Assembly (NCBI RefSeq): GCF_904846035.1
Contig: NZ_CAJGYT010000001.1
Location: 1,488,001-1,552,000, forward strand
DNA: 64,000 nucleotides
Reading direction: 5' to 3'
From: Psychrobacter aestuarii
GTDB taxonomy: Bacteria > Pseudomonadota > Gammaproteobacteria > Pseudomonadales > Moraxellaceae
The notes under the pieces were generated by a model. It saw nothing but the letters and a program-made list of their open reading frames with translations. It was not told where the DNA came from and made no database searches. The translations under genes were made by a program, and so were the position numbers. Of the stretch, positions 39,105-48,281 are shown in pieces; positions within the stretch are counted from its first letter, which is position 1, and each line of letters opens with the position of its first letter.

Positions 39105-39968
39105 TTATTGAACATTTATATTCACTGGTTTTGATTTATTAATTCCAAGTACTAATTTTTTTAGCTTAAAAACAGGATTTTGTCTCCATAAGACTCCCGT
39201 GTTTTTAATAAGAAATCCACTGCCGCAGTTTGAAATTAGAGAACCAGATGTTTTAAAGCCGCCTATTCTAGAGTGAGAAGGTGTAAGCTCTATATTTGTA
39301 CCTGCAACTGTCATATTTACCTCTACAGCAGTTATCGGGAATGGTATGTCTCTAAAAATATCTGTTTCGTATCTTTCTATAGCTTGTGCAAGTGATACAA
39401 GATCAATAAATCTTAGGTACAGAGAATCACCATTATCATATCTAACTTCCAACTCTTTACCTTGAGGAGGACTGCGTAAGTCTAATGGTGAACCTATGTT
39501 CTCCCATGAGCTATTTTTAATAATTAACCTATCTTCAGGTTCTAAACTAAGCATATTTACATTTAAACGAAGATAGCCTTTTTCATCACGTTCAAAGAAA
39601 ACTAAGTCAATACCGTCGATAGTTATAACTTTAAGAGTATTGTAATAAAAATTACCACCTACTACAGCTAATAAATCTTTGCGTAACCAATCCAGATTAC
39701 CTTTTACTAAGGCGGCATGGGTTTTATCTTTTTTTAACGCGTGTAGCTGTTCTATGGTATATGCACCGCCATCTGCTTTTTTATGATGCTGAGCACAGAG
39801 GGCTATCATACCTTTAGGATCATTATGAGGCTTTATATGTACAGGAGGATCAAAATGATGGTATTCAAGGTAAGGATTGCCGCAGCCCTTTATTGGACAA
39901 CCAAAACCAACCTCAGATCGAAGCTTCTCTTTGACATATTTAGGGATAGATTTTCTTCCTAATGCCAT
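39105..39968 (-). CDS. HNH endonuclease-like protein with C-terminal unknown domain
   Basis: A 287-aa protein. The N-terminus holds a zinc-type HNH module: CPIKGCG, YLEYHHFDPPVH (catalytic His), then MIALCAQHHKKADGG with the second metal-binding part. From about residue 100 follows a beta-rich region with repeated short strands (VITIDGIDLVFFERD, LEVRYDNGDSLYLRF) and no recognised family. The gene is clearly AT-richer than its neighbours and sits alone between two terminators, which suggests transfer. It may be a single-gene defence nuclease, with the C-terminal part as sensor, or a homing-type enzyme. No partner gene is adjacent. Confidence 0.8.
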   Translation of the reverse strand: MALGRKSIPKYVKEKLRSEVGFGCPIKGCGNPYLEYHHFDPPVHIKPHNDPKGMIALCAQHHKKADGGAYTIEQLHALKKDKTHAALVKGNLDWLRKDLLAVVGGNFYYNTLKVITIDGIDLVFFERDEKGYLRLNVNMLSLEPEDRLIIKNSSWENIGSPLDLRSPPQGKELEVRYDNGDSLYLRFIDLVSLAQAIERYETDIFRDIPFPITAVEVNMTVAGTNIELTPSHSRIGGFKTSGSLISNCGSGFLIKNTGVLWRQNPVFKLKKLVLGINKSKPVNINVQ

Positions 39969-40111
39969 GCTACAACTCCAAACCTAAAGAATTTTGAAAG
40001 TATATCGGATAGGTTGTAGAGCTTTTGAAAACAAGCTGCCACTACTTCCTAGCCACTTTCAAAATACCATACAATCTTCTAATAGATAGATTTAATTTCT
40101 TGTTTAAAAAT

Positions 40112-40147
40112 AAAAAAGCAGCCCTCCCAAACGAGCGCTGCTTTTTT
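40112..40147 (-). terminator. terminator after YhdH-type reductase
   Basis: AAAAAAGCAGC and GCTGCTTTTTT pair exactly over an intervening 14 bases, 18 bp past the gene end. Confidence 0.85.
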
Positions 40148-40164
40148 ATATCCCATCTAACGAT

Positions 40165-41169
40165 TTATCCTTTCACATTCACCACATAACGTCCCACTGC
40201 CTGACCATCAATAAAGCGCTCAAGGTATTCAGGGGTTTGCTCAAGCGTGATTTCTTCGGCGTAGTTGTCTAGATTGGGCAGTTTCATATCGGTCGCCACG
40301 CGTTGCCAGATGTCGCGCTTTTCCTCCAGCGGGATACATACCGAGTCGATGCCGAGCAACGACACGCCGCGCATGATAAACGGCAATACCGTCATCGAAA
40401 ACTCAGGCGATGCCGCCAGTCCGCAGGTGGTTACTGCGCCGCCTGGCTTGGTCTGCTTGAGTAGGTTGGCAAGATAGTCACCGCCGACAGTATCGATGGC
40501 ATTTGCCCATAGCGGACGACCGACGGGACGCTTGCCCACCTCATTCACGCTATCACGATGGCGCACTTCGGTTGCGCCCAGTGATTTTAGATACTCGGTC
40601 TGCTCAGACTTGCCCGAAAAGGCAATGACCTCATAACCGAGCTGTGCGAGGATAGCGATACTGATACTGCCCACGCCGCCTGTCGCGCCTGTAACCGCAA
40701 CCGCACCATCTGCGGGTGTTGCGCCTGCTTTTTCGAGCTTTTGCACGCTGAGCGCGGCAGTGATACCGCCCGTGCCATATATCATGGCTTCTTTGAGCGT
40801 CAGTGACTCAGGGCAGGGCAGCGCCCAATCGGCAGGGATAGCAATCATTTGCCCAAGCCCGCCTGCGGTGTCCATGCCGAGGTCATAGCCGAATACCACG
40901 ACTTCTTGCCCTTTTTGAAAAGTGCCTGATCGGTCACTGACCACCACGCCCGCCGCGTCGATACCTGGGGTGTGCGGGTAGTGTTTGGAGATGCTTTTGT
41001 TGCCTGCGGCGGACATCGCGTCTTTATAGTTGAGCGAGGAGTAATGCACCTCAATCAGCAGGTCATTATCGGGCAGGTCGCTGAGGTTGCGCTCGCGGAT
41101 GTGTTTGCTAAAGCTGCCGTCATCGTGTTCTTCAACGACGAGGGCGCGAAAGGTTTGCTTATCTGACAT
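40165..41169 (-). CDS. YhdH/AcuI-type NADPH-dependent quinone/acryloyl reductase
   Basis: Medium-chain dehydrogenase/reductase of 334 aa lacking zinc ligands. The N-terminus FRALVVEEHDDGSFSK and SSLNYKDAMSA, then HTPGIDAAGVV and VTGATGGVGSISIAILAQLG (NADPH loop), match the YhdH/AcuI branch, which includes acryloyl-CoA reductase. The third of three successive ATG codons (41169) has the best spacing to AAGGA. It follows the related reductase gene with a hairpin between, so expression may be partly separate. The substrate is inferred only from the family. Confidence 0.88.
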   Translation of the reverse strand: MSDKQTFRALVVEEHDDGSFSKHIRERNLSDLPDNDLLIEVHYSSLNYKDAMSAAGNKSISKHYPHTPGIDAAGVVVSDRSGTFQKGQEVVVFGYDLGMDTAGGLGQMIAIPADWALPCPESLTLKEAMIYGTGGITAALSVQKLEKAGATPADGAVAVTGATGGVGSISIAILAQLGYEVIAFSGKSEQTEYLKSLGATEVRHRDSVNEVGKRPVGRPLWANAIDTVGGDYLANLLKQTKPGGAVTTCGLAASPEFSMTVLPFIMRGVSLLGIDSVCIPLEEKRDIWQRVATDMKLPNLDNYAEEITLEQTPEYLERFIDGQAVGRYVVNVKG

Positions 41170-41211
41170 CATCATATCCTTATGTGTTGGTTTTTTTTGG
41201 TGGTTTAGACT

Positions 41212-41240
41212 AAAAAAGCCCATAAAATATGAGCTTTTTT
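41212..41240 (-). terminator. hairpin between the two reductase genes
   Basis: AAAAAAGC and GCTTTTTT flank ATA and TAT with internal mismatches; a T tract follows in the leftward direction. Confidence 0.6.
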
Positions 41241-41264
41241 GTGGTTAATAGTCAATGTATCCCG

Positions 41265-42242
41265 TTATGGCTTTAACAGTACTTTGCCGTCTTTTTGCGA
41301 TTGCACGTCATCAGACACCGCCGTTTTGATGTCATCCAAGTCGTAGACCGCTTGAATCGGCAGCTTGAGTGTACCGTCTTTGGCGCGGGTCATCAGCTCT
41401 TTAATCAGGCGCTGTTTGTCCTCAAGGCTCATCTCGGTACTGGTTTTACTGCCCCAAAAGCCTTTGACGGTGGCTTGTTTAAAAATCAAATCGCTTGGGT
41501 TTAATACCATGGGCTTGCCCGACATCAGACCGAACGACACCATCGTACCGCCATTACCGAGGAGCGATAGCAGCTCGCCACTGGGCTCACCGCCGACCGA
41601 ATCGACCGCCGCCGCGATGCTGTCGTCACCGATAATATTTTTGACTTGTTCTTGCCAGTCATCATCATCAGTAACGACGGTGTTTTTGATGCCCAGCTCA
41701 TCGAGCTCGGCTTTGGCATCGGCGCGGCGTACCAAGTTAATGCTGTGGATGCCGCGCGCGTTCGCCAGCATGGCAAGGGTCTTGCCCACAGCGCCATTGG
41801 CAGCGTTATGAATCAGCCATTGCCCTTTATCAAGGTCTAATACTTCTAACAGCATCAAGGCGCTGAGCGGCATGGCAATCAGCTGCGCGGCGAGCTTGTC
41901 ATCGATGTCATCATCAATAGCAAATACCATTTTGGCAGGCGCGGTGTAATATTCTGCCCACGTGCCATGCACACTGGCGCTGGCGACACGCTGTCCGACC
42001 TCAAGGTCAGTCACGTCACTGCCCACGGCATCAATGATGCCCAGCGCTTCACTGCCGCCAATGGCGGGAAAATCAGGCTTATAGCCATAGTCGCCGCTGA
42101 CGGTCAGCAGGTCGTGATTATGAATGGGCGCGAGGATGGTCCTGATGCGGACTTCGTCGGCAGCAGGCTCAGGAATCTTGCTGTCTACGATGTGAAGCAC
42201 GTTGGAGGGTTTGCCAAATTCGGTGTGCGTTGCGCTACGCAT
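41265..42242 (-). CDS. zinc-independent quinone oxidoreductase-like protein
   Basis: MDR-superfamily reductase of 325 aa. It starts MRSATHTEFGKPSNVLHIVD and shows HNHDLLTVSGDYGYKP, GGSEALGIIDAVG and the dinucleotide loop NAANGAVGKTLAMLA; there is no catalytic zinc cysteine set. It is likely to reduce electrophilic quinones or enals with NADPH. A perfect 10-base inverted repeat with TAGAC half-sites lies 69-93 bp upstream, overlapping the presumed promoter, so control by a TetR-family repressor is likely; that regulator is not in the window. Confidence 0.87.
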   Translation of the reverse strand: MRSATHTEFGKPSNVLHIVDSKIPEPAADEVRIRTILAPIHNHDLLTVSGDYGYKPDFPAIGGSEALGIIDAVGSDVTDLEVGQRVASASVHGTWAEYYTAPAKMVFAIDDDIDDKLAAQLIAMPLSALMLLEVLDLDKGQWLIHNAANGAVGKTLAMLANARGIHSINLVRRADAKAELDELGIKNTVVTDDDDWQEQVKNIIGDDSIAAAVDSVGGEPSGELLSLLGNGGTMVSFGLMSGKPMVLNPSDLIFKQATVKGFWGSKTSTEMSLEDKQRLIKELMTRAKDGTLKLPIQAVYDLDDIKTAVSDDVQSQKDGKVLLKP

Positions 42243-42310
42243 AATTATTTTCCTTATCTTGTTTTAAACATATCGTTTTTGGAGAAAATGAAACAAACCC
42301 CACTATACGC

Positions 42311-42335
42311 GTCACTAGACCAGTCGTCTAGTGAC
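42311..42335. promoter_or_regulatory. TetR-type operator upstream of quinone reductase gene
   Basis: GTCACTAGAC, five bases, GTCTAGTGAC: perfect 10-base arms. A -10-like TATAGT (opposite strand of 42302-42307) lies just downstream in the leftward direction, so the palindrome would cover the -35/spacer. Confidence 0.7.
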
Positions 42336-42382
42336 GACTCAGGGAATTTTGTAGACAAACGTTATCTCGCGTATCTAAAGCG

Positions 42383-42646
42383 TTAATAAAACTCAATGCG
42401 GCTTAAGACATGCTCTTGCACCACATAGGCGCAGCCGTACGCGCTTGGCCATGCGACCACAAAGCCGAGCGCCCATGAATGTAGCAGCTCAGTAAAAAAG
42501 CCATCCACAAAACCCACTTTAATAAGCAGCAGCGCGGCGGAGATAATCAGCGACATCATAAGTGCCATCAGTCCTGTAAAAATTAGGCGGTAATATTTGC
42601 GGCGGGTACGGATACGAAAAGTGGGTGACGACATAACAAGGCTCAT
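42383..42646 (-). CDS. DUF2798 small membrane protein
   Basis: About 87 aa from the ATG at 42646 (or 83 aa from 42634). After a basic start (RIRTRRKYYRLIF) come two membrane helices, LMALMMSLIISAALLLI and LGFVVAWPSAYGCAYVV, the layout of DUF2798 proteins, whose function is unknown. It overlaps no other gene once the long upstream extension into the nitronate monooxygenase end is discarded; the gap to that gene is about 71 bp. Confidence 0.7.
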   Translation of the reverse strand: MSLVMSSPTFRIRTRRKYYRLIFTGLMALMMSLIISAALLLIKVGFVDGFFTELLHSWALGFVVAWPSAYGCAYVVQEHVLSRIEFY

Positions 42647-42717
42647 GAATGGGTCAAAAAAGTGGCGCGGACAGCAAAGGCTATCGGCGCAATCTGTGGC
42701 AAGGCGCTCACCATAAA

Positions 42718-43797
42718 TCATGGGCTTTGCGAAAGCAATCCAAGCCCTTCTACCAGCCGCGTCAATAGCGTGGTGGTCGGCTCGTCTTTAACCTCACGCA
42801 CGCCTTGACCCGCCCATAGGGACAAATGCTCGGCATCGCCTATCTTTGCCGCGTGCGCGCGCATCGGCTTGGTCATCGCGTTCAGCTGCGGGTAGGCGGG
42901 CAGCTGCGCAGCATCGTCAAAGCGCGCCATTGACTGCATGTAGTCATTGACCAGACCGCGTGCCATCTTGCCCGAAAACAGCCGCGTCAAGCGCGTGTCA
43001 CTGCTGCGTGTCCCGCGACTGGCAGCGAGCAAGCCTTGTTTATAAGTCGGATGGATACCTGATTTATCCGTGGTCAAAAACGCCGTGCCCAGCTGCGCCA
43101 TCGCCGCGCCCGCATCCAGCACGGTGCGGATATCGTCCGCGCTCATCAGCCCGCCTGTGGCAATCAGCGGAATTTCGGTTAATGCACGCGTACCCTCTAA
43201 TAACGGCAATAAAGGCATGGGGTCGCGCATACTCTCAGTCAGCCAGCCGCCACGGTGTCCGCCTGCTTCCGCGCCTTGCACACAAACCGCGTCTGCGCCG
43301 ACCTCTGCCCATGCGAGCGCCTCTTTGGGGTGGTTTGCTGTACCGATGACGCGCGTGCCGAGCGCTTGCAACCCCTGCACCGCCTCACGGCTAATAATGC
43401 CAAAGGTAAAGCTCGCCACAGGCACAGGGTGGCGATACAGCACGTCAAGCTGCTCGGCGAATAACGGCGCAGGCTGCTCAGGCAACAGCGCATCAATGTC
43501 CTCATCAGGCATGGCGGTTTGATAATACTCGCGCAGCCAGTCAGGCATGGGCGCATCAAAGGTCGTGGACTCCGCGTGCGACAAGACCATCAGATTCACC
43601 ATAAACGGACGTTGGGTTAAGCGCTTAATCGTATCGATTTGCGCCGCCAGCGTCTTTGGTGCCGTCATGCCTGCACCCAGCGCACCGAGCGCGCCGAAAT
43701 TACTCACCGTCGCTACCAGCTCAGGCGTCGTCGCACCGCCTGCCATGGGGGCTTGAATGATGGGGTAGTCGATATTTAGGGCAGTCATCAGGCTCAT
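42718..43797 (-). CDS. nitronate monooxygenase (2-nitropropane dioxygenase family)
   Basis: FMN-dependent TIM-barrel enzyme of 359 aa from MSLMTALNIDYPIIQAPMAGG. Further family motifs are VCVQGAEAGGHRGGW, with the catalytic His region, and LIATGGLMSADDI followed by AMAQLGTAFLTT, the FMN phosphate-binding part. It probably detoxifies propionate-3-nitronate or related nitronates. The start at 43797 is chosen over an upstream codon (43827) because of the family N-terminus. A small DUF2798 membrane protein follows. Confidence 0.92.
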   Translation of the reverse strand: MSLMTALNIDYPIIQAPMAGGATTPELVATVSNFGALGALGAGMTAPKTLAAQIDTIKRLTQRPFMVNLMVLSHAESTTFDAPMPDWLREYYQTAMPDEDIDALLPEQPAPLFAEQLDVLYRHPVPVASFTFGIISREAVQGLQALGTRVIGTANHPKEALAWAEVGADAVCVQGAEAGGHRGGWLTESMRDPMPLLPLLEGTRALTEIPLIATGGLMSADDIRTVLDAGAAMAQLGTAFLTTDKSGIHPTYKQGLLAASRGTRSSDTRLTRLFSGKMARGLVNDYMQSMARFDDAAQLPAYPQLNAMTKPMRAHAAKIGDAEHLSLWAGQGVREVKDEPTTTLLTRLVEGLGLLSQSP

Positions 43798-44071
43798 AGG
43801 CGCACCATCTTTTGATTGTGTTATCACTTTACCTTAGCGCGTGGCTGGCGGGTGAGCAACGAATAATGCCTATTTTTTTATAAAATGGGGATGTGATATT
43901 GGCTGTACTTTAGTAAAAAATGGTCTGATGTTTTGATATTAGTTTGATTGAAGATTAGCCAGTAACAGGCACTTTTGATAACCCACCACAAAAAGCAGTC
44001 ATTAACAAAAAATAAAAGCCGCATTGGCAACCTTATACCAAGCGTCTTACTACTGATGTTGTTAAAAAAAC

Positions 44072-44449
44072 TTAGTTTAACTGCAAACCACCTTGGGCAC
44101 TCATCAGCAGCTCAACCACATCATCACCACTAATCACCGCAAAGCGTTTATCAATATCGGCTTCTTTCACACCGTTGTGCTGCATGCACGCGCCGCAGAC
44201 CAAGACGTGTCCACCTTTTTCAATAAAGGCTTCTAGCAGTTTGCCCGCAGGCTCAAAAGGTGCGCCAATATCGACATTGTCCAAGGCATTCGGCAGTGCC
44301 AGATGCACCGCATCAGCCATCAAAATCACCGTGGCGGAATGTTCTTTTTTTAGCGCCACGCCCGCCATGGTAAAGGCGAGCGTGATTTTGCTTGGGTTTG
44401 AGTCGGTATTGTCAAACAGCGTACCCACATAATCTGTCATCGTAGCCAT
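44072..44449 (-). CDS. DsrE/DsrF-like sulfur-relay family protein
   Basis: A 125-aa single-domain protein of the DsrE fold. It shows ITLAFTMAGVALKKEHSATV and LVCGACMQHNGV, where the cysteines lie at the position used for sulfur transfer in some family members. AAGGAGAATACG before the ATG is a strong ribosome site. There is no dsr or tus operon nearby, so it is a solitary family member whose partner is unknown. Confidence 0.85.
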   Translation of the reverse strand: MATMTDYVGTLFDNTDSNPSKITLAFTMAGVALKKEHSATVILMADAVHLALPNALDNVDIGAPFEPAGKLLEAFIEKGGHVLVCGACMQHNGVKEADIDKRFAVISGDDVVELLMSAQGGLQLN

Positions 44450-44570
44450 CGTATTCTCCTTATCAGATTGTCTTTGATTGCACGTTGTACCGATTATTAT
44501 CCTAGCAGTTATTATATGTATTTATATAATGAGTTGTTGTAAAACCGTAGGGATAGCGTGAGACGCGCTA

Positions 44571-44614
44571 AAAAAAGGCAAAATATACGCTATCACACAT
44601 ATATTTTGCCCTTT
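44571..44614 (-). terminator. terminator after YheT-type hydrolase
   Basis: AAAAAAGGCAAAATATA pairs with TATATTTTGCCCTTTT with one mismatch over a 12-base loop, 26 bp past the gene end. Confidence 0.85.
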
Positions 44615-44639
44615 TATAAATCACTTTAGACAGCCTAAC

Positions 44640-45641
44640 TCATTCACGCTCAACCGACTCAAAAAACGCCAGCGCCGTATCAGGCAGCCAGCTTAAGTCA
44701 AACTTGCGGTTTTTATAGCCCAAAAAGCCAATATGCCCGCCATGCGCGGTGTCTAGTAGGGTGACTGTGTCCGACACGTCCGCTTGCCCTGCGGTAATGC
44801 CCAAAAACGGGTCGTCTTTGGCAGTGATAATCAGCGTCGGTTTGGCGATATTAATCAGATGCGGCAATGCCGAGGCACGGCGGTAGTAGTCGTTTTTTGA
44901 GCGGTAGCCGTGTCTTGGCGCGGTGAAGATATCGTCAAAATCACTGATGCGGTTGACGCGCTGAATCGCTTTGACTTCCTCAGGGGTCAGGTTGTTTTGG
45001 ATGGCTTTTTTGATGATAGGGTTTAGCAAATACGGCGTATAAATGCGCCGTCCCAAAAAGCGCTCCATCGCAAACGACGCGGACGATAAGTCCACAGGTG
45101 CGGAGGCGACTACCGCTGCGTGACACAGCGCCGCCTCGCCGTACTCGCCCATATATTTGGCGAGCGCATTACCGCCGAGCGACACGCCGATACCATAGAT
45201 GGTGGCGTAGTCGGTTGCCAGCCGTGCTAACGCGTGCTGCTGCTCATCGGTATTGCCCGCTTCATAGAACACTTTGCCCTTGGCAGGGACGCCACCGCAG
45301 CTGCGAAAATGCACCACCACAAAGTGCCAGCCTTTGGCGTGTACGGCGTGTGCCAGCGTGCGCGCATAGTGGCTGTGACTGCTGCCCTCCATACCATGAA
45401 ATAACACCACCAGCGGCGTTTGCTCGCGCCCATCCTCGCCTTTTTGCGTGCCATCCGCATCATAAAAGTCGTAAGCGATGTCGCTCTCTTCTAGTGAGTC
45501 GTGAAACAGCTCGCGGCGATAGTCAGGCAGCGCAGGCTCAAAGAACTTGGGCAAAATGGTTTGTAAATGGGCGTTGGTGAGCCAAAACGGCGGTTTAAAA
45601 GGGGTGGGGTGAAAGCCTTGAGGCATATTTGAGGTAGACAT
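44640..45641 (-). CDS. YheT-family alpha/beta hydrolase
   Basis: Alpha/beta-hydrolase of 333 aa. The N-terminus FHPTPFKPPFWLTNAHLQTI is typical of the YheT group; LVVLFHGMEGSSHSHYA is the oxyanion region, GVSLGGNALAKY carries the nucleophilic Ser, and AHGGHIGFLG the catalytic His. The ATG at 45641 begins MSTSNMPQGF and is preferred to 45686. Members are esterase-like with unclear natural substrates. Single gene with its own terminator. Confidence 0.9.
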   Translation of the reverse strand: MSTSNMPQGFHPTPFKPPFWLTNAHLQTILPKFFEPALPDYRRELFHDSLEESDIAYDFYDADGTQKGEDGREQTPLVVLFHGMEGSSHSHYARTLAHAVHAKGWHFVVVHFRSCGGVPAKGKVFYEAGNTDEQQHALARLATDYATIYGIGVSLGGNALAKYMGEYGEAALCHAAVVASAPVDLSSASFAMERFLGRRIYTPYLLNPIIKKAIQNNLTPEEVKAIQRVNRISDFDDIFTAPRHGYRSKNDYYRRASALPHLINIAKPTLIITAKDDPFLGITAGQADVSDTVTLLDTAHGGHIGFLGYKNRKFDLSWLPDTALAFFESVERE

Positions 45642-45781
45642 AGTTGGCTCTAATTTGGTTGTCGTTGAAGCATGTATTTTTATCAAAAAGACCCCTTAGC
45701 AAAGTCAGTAAATCTTTTTGAACTTCACCAATTCATTTGGTCGTAAGATAAGTAGATAGATAGCTCTTGAAAGGATGTCGT

Positions 45782-46357
45782 CTAATCAAACTTGATAGAT
45801 GTTAGAGAAGTTTGACCGTTTTTATTTTTTACAAACTGCTCCAAAAGCATATAACATTCCTCGCGGCTTGAACTACCAGTTATACGGTAGTCAGTATTGG
45901 GCTTGGGTGTAAATTTTCCGATTACGGTACAACCCGTTTGAGTTGAGCCATTATTAGTGCCCATACTGTATTTAATCTGGATTTGTTCATTAGGTTCAAT
46001 ATATCTCTCAACGATATTAAAGGGTTCTTTCCCAGTAGATTTAGGCTTTGGCATACCCAAGTTCATTGCACCAATTTTTTGCTTATTTTGTTTGCTAAAT
46101 ACTGGACTAACAAACCTAGTCGCAACTACGCCTTCTGTTTTGCCACTGACCTTTGTATTCATAGAGTCAGGCGAGCCTATAAACATACCAAAGTAATCAT
46201 TGATGACAAATTGGACTCTAGTCGAGCTTTTTTCTGGTAGTTCAGCCACATTGGCTGTGCCACCCACAAAGCCATTAAATAAATTTTTTGAGGTTTGGCA
46301 GCCTGATAAACTAATAACAGAAAGAAAAGTTATACCTAATAAATGCGCTGATTTCAT
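45782..46357 (-). CDS. predicted lipoprotein, unknown function
   Basis: A 191-aa protein with a lipoprotein signal MKSAHLLGITFLSVISLSGC, the Cys at residue 20 following a canonical LSG lipobox. The mature part is Lys/Thr/Asn-rich and contains two further cysteines (QTGCTVIG and SREECYML) that could form a disulfide. No family recognised. It is AT-richer than the surrounding genes, hinting at later acquisition. Position +2 after Cys is Gln, not Asp, so outer-membrane sorting is expected. Confidence 0.75.
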   Translation of the reverse strand: MKSAHLLGITFLSVISLSGCQTSKNLFNGFVGGTANVAELPEKSSTRVQFVINDYFGMFIGSPDSMNTKVSGKTEGVVATRFVSPVFSKQNKQKIGAMNLGMPKPKSTGKEPFNIVERYIEPNEQIQIKYSMGTNNGSTQTGCTVIGKFTPKPNTDYRITGSSSREECYMLLEQFVKNKNGQTSLTSIKFD

Positions 46358-46474
46358 AGTTGAGTCCTGATATTCATGTTATCTATTTGAAAAGAATTAT
46401 TGATGTGGATAGTACTTTGCTTTAGTCAAAATGCATATCGTTAAGTGATATAAACCGCAAAACGCTCGTTTGTG

Positions 46475-47092
46475 TTAGCGCGCTGTATCGTCTGGTGCAT
46501 CATCCTCCAGCACCGTTCCCGACATGCCAAGCGCTTCTTTTAGCGCCTCAATATCGGCATCTGCCAAGGTCACGTGCAGCACCACCGCTTGCGTGTATTC
46601 GACATCGTCGATGTGTCCGCCGAGGCTTTCGACCACATAGCGGCACTGCGCCTCGCTCGCAAACGTGGTCTGTATCTGCCGCGTAGTCATCGGCACATAT
46701 GGGGTGAGGGTCATCGCATCGACTGCCGATTGCGCCGCGCCCGCATACGCGCGCGTCAACCCGCCCGCGCCAAGCTTAATCCCGCCAAAGTAGCGCACCA
46801 CCACAATCAATACATTGCCAATCGACTTGTGCTGCAAGACGTTTAATATCGGACGCCCTGCCGTGCCGTTTGGCTCACCATCATCATCAAAGCCTGCACT
46901 GGTGGTATTATCAGGGTCGCCGATGATGTACGCCGAGCAGTGGTGATTGGCATCAGGGTATTTGCTGCGCAATTGTTCCACATGAAACATCGCCTCTTCA
47001 CGGCTGTGAATCGGATAGGCATAGGTGATGAATGCCGATTTTTTAATCTCAAGACGGGCAGTAATGGCGCTCTTTGGGGTTTGGTAGCTCAT
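46475..47092 (-). CDS. yigZ: YigZ/IMPACT family protein
   Basis: A 205-aa protein of the UPF0029/IMPACT family. The N-terminal domain has KKSAFITYAYPI, HHCSAYIIG, DDGEPNGTAGRPIL and VVVRYFGGIKLGAGGLTRAY, all strongly conserved; the C-terminal DUF1949-like ferredoxin fold follows. Its cellular role is unsettled. A parS-like site at 46974-46989 is read FHVEQ near the N-terminus. It is divergent from rsuA. Confidence 0.92.
   Translation of the reverse strand: MSYQTPKSAITARLEIKKSAFITYAYPIHSREEAMFHVEQLRSKYPDANHHCSAYIIGDPDNTTSAGFDDDGEPNGTAGRPILNVLQHKSIGNVLIVVVRYFGGIKLGAGGLTRAYAGAAQSAVDAMTLTPYVPMTTRQIQTTFASEAQCRYVVESLGGHIDDVEYTQAVVLHVTLADADIEALKEALGMSGTVLEDDAPDDTAR
46974..46989. other. parS-like site inside yigZ
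   Basis: TGTTCCACATGAAACA: the fifth base is the tolerated variable position (C), and the centre reads CACATG in place of CACGTG. Both ends match consensus. Confidence 0.5.
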
Positions 47093-47331
47093 ATTTCATC
47101 AAGGTCTGGGTGGGATATGCTAAAATTAGACAACTTCAGCGCGGCGGCATTTATTTTCACTGCATGGCTGCGCGTTCCTTTTTCACTATAGTCAATTCAA
47201 CATAAAAAAGACATCGGTAAAATGATGCCGATAGGCGCAGTATTCAAGACGCGCCGCGTGCCTGTGTCAAACAGCGGGCAATACGCTTTTATTAAGAAAA
47301 GACTATAGCGCAACCGATGGTAGCAAATAGT

Positions 47332-48036
47332 ATGCGTTTAGATAAATTTATTAGCAAAGCCACTGAGCTGTCTCGCAAAGAGGCCAAGAAGATTTTGCAC
47401 GCCAGCGAGGTTACCGTCAATGACGCGGTGATTAAAGACCCAGGGCTGCACGTGGATATCGCCAATGACGAAGTGATGTGGATGGGCGAGCCGTTGTCGG
47501 TCGCGACTGGCAACCGCTATATCCTGCTGCACAAGCCAGAAGGCTTTGAATGTACGCTCAAGCCCAAAGAATACCCCATCGTCACCGAGCTGATTGCCGT
47601 GCCTGAGCTGGGCAGCTTGCGTATCGCTGGGCGTTTGGATGTAGACACCACCGGCGCGCTCATCATCAGTGATGATGGCAGCTGGCTGCACCGCGTCACT
47701 AGCCCCAAGCACGCGCACCCAAAGGTCTATGAGCTGACCCTCGCTGACCCGATGGACGCGGCAAAGCAAGAAGACGTGATTAAACAAGTCGCGCAAGGCA
47801 TCTTGCTGGACGGTGACTATGAGCCGACCAAGCCTGCGCACATTGAATTCATCGACGAGACGCACGCGCGCCTGACACTGGAGCAAGGCAAATACCATCA
47901 GGTCAAACGCATGATGGGCTATTTTGGTAACAAAGTCGTTGCCTTGCACCGTGCCAGTATTGGCGAGATTACGCTTGAAGGCTTAGACAAAGGCGACAGC
48001 CGCTTTTTAACCAAAGAAGAAATCGCGCAGTTTTAA
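47332..48036 (+). CDS. rsuA: 16S rRNA pseudouridine-516 synthase
   Basis: Makes pseudouridine 516 in the small-subunit rRNA. The N-terminal S4 domain (MRLDKFISKATELSRKEAK) is followed by the catalytic motif GRLDVDTTGALI, whose first Asp is the active-site residue, and YHQVKRMMGYFGN, typical of RsuA. Length is 234 aa from the ATG at 47332; an ATG at 47317 would add five residues. A strong terminator lies about 170 bp after the stop. Confidence 0.93.
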   Translation: MRLDKFISKATELSRKEAKKILHASEVTVNDAVIKDPGLHVDIANDEVMWMGEPLSVATGNRYILLHKPEGFECTLKPKEYPIVTELIAVPELGSLRIAGRLDVDTTGALIISDDGSWLHRVTSPKHAHPKVYELTLADPMDAAKQEDVIKQVAQGILLDGDYEPTKPAHIEFIDETHARLTLEQGKYHQVKRMMGYFGNKVVALHRASIGEITLEGLDKGDSRFLTKEEIAQF

Positions 48037-48208
48037 GTGTTGTATCACGTAAGATATTGGATGCTTTATAAATCAGATATAGCGAGATTGAATGGTATTT
48101 TTCGCAACATCAAAAGGCGCAGCCACAGCAAGCAAGGAAAATACCGTTCAATTGAGTACATTTGTCATAATGCATTTTTTATTAAGTGCCAGCGGTAAAC
48201 GACCGAAT

Positions 48209-48247
48209 AAAAAATCCGCTAAAGTCTGCCTCTAGCGGATTTTTTTA
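48209..48247. terminator. terminator between rsuA and DUF2939 gene
   Basis: AAAAAATCCGCTA and TAGCGGATTTTTT pair exactly over an 11-base loop. It serves converging genes, and A and T tracts suit both directions. Confidence 0.9.
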
Positions 48248-48281
48248 TTAGCATAACAGCGACCAGCGTTTTTAACTGGTT

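Noticed and set aside
45098..45580. Arg-rich open frame opposite the YheT hydrolase
   Set aside because: Composition is typical of an antisense frame in GC-rich DNA; the hydrolase motifs are on the other strand.
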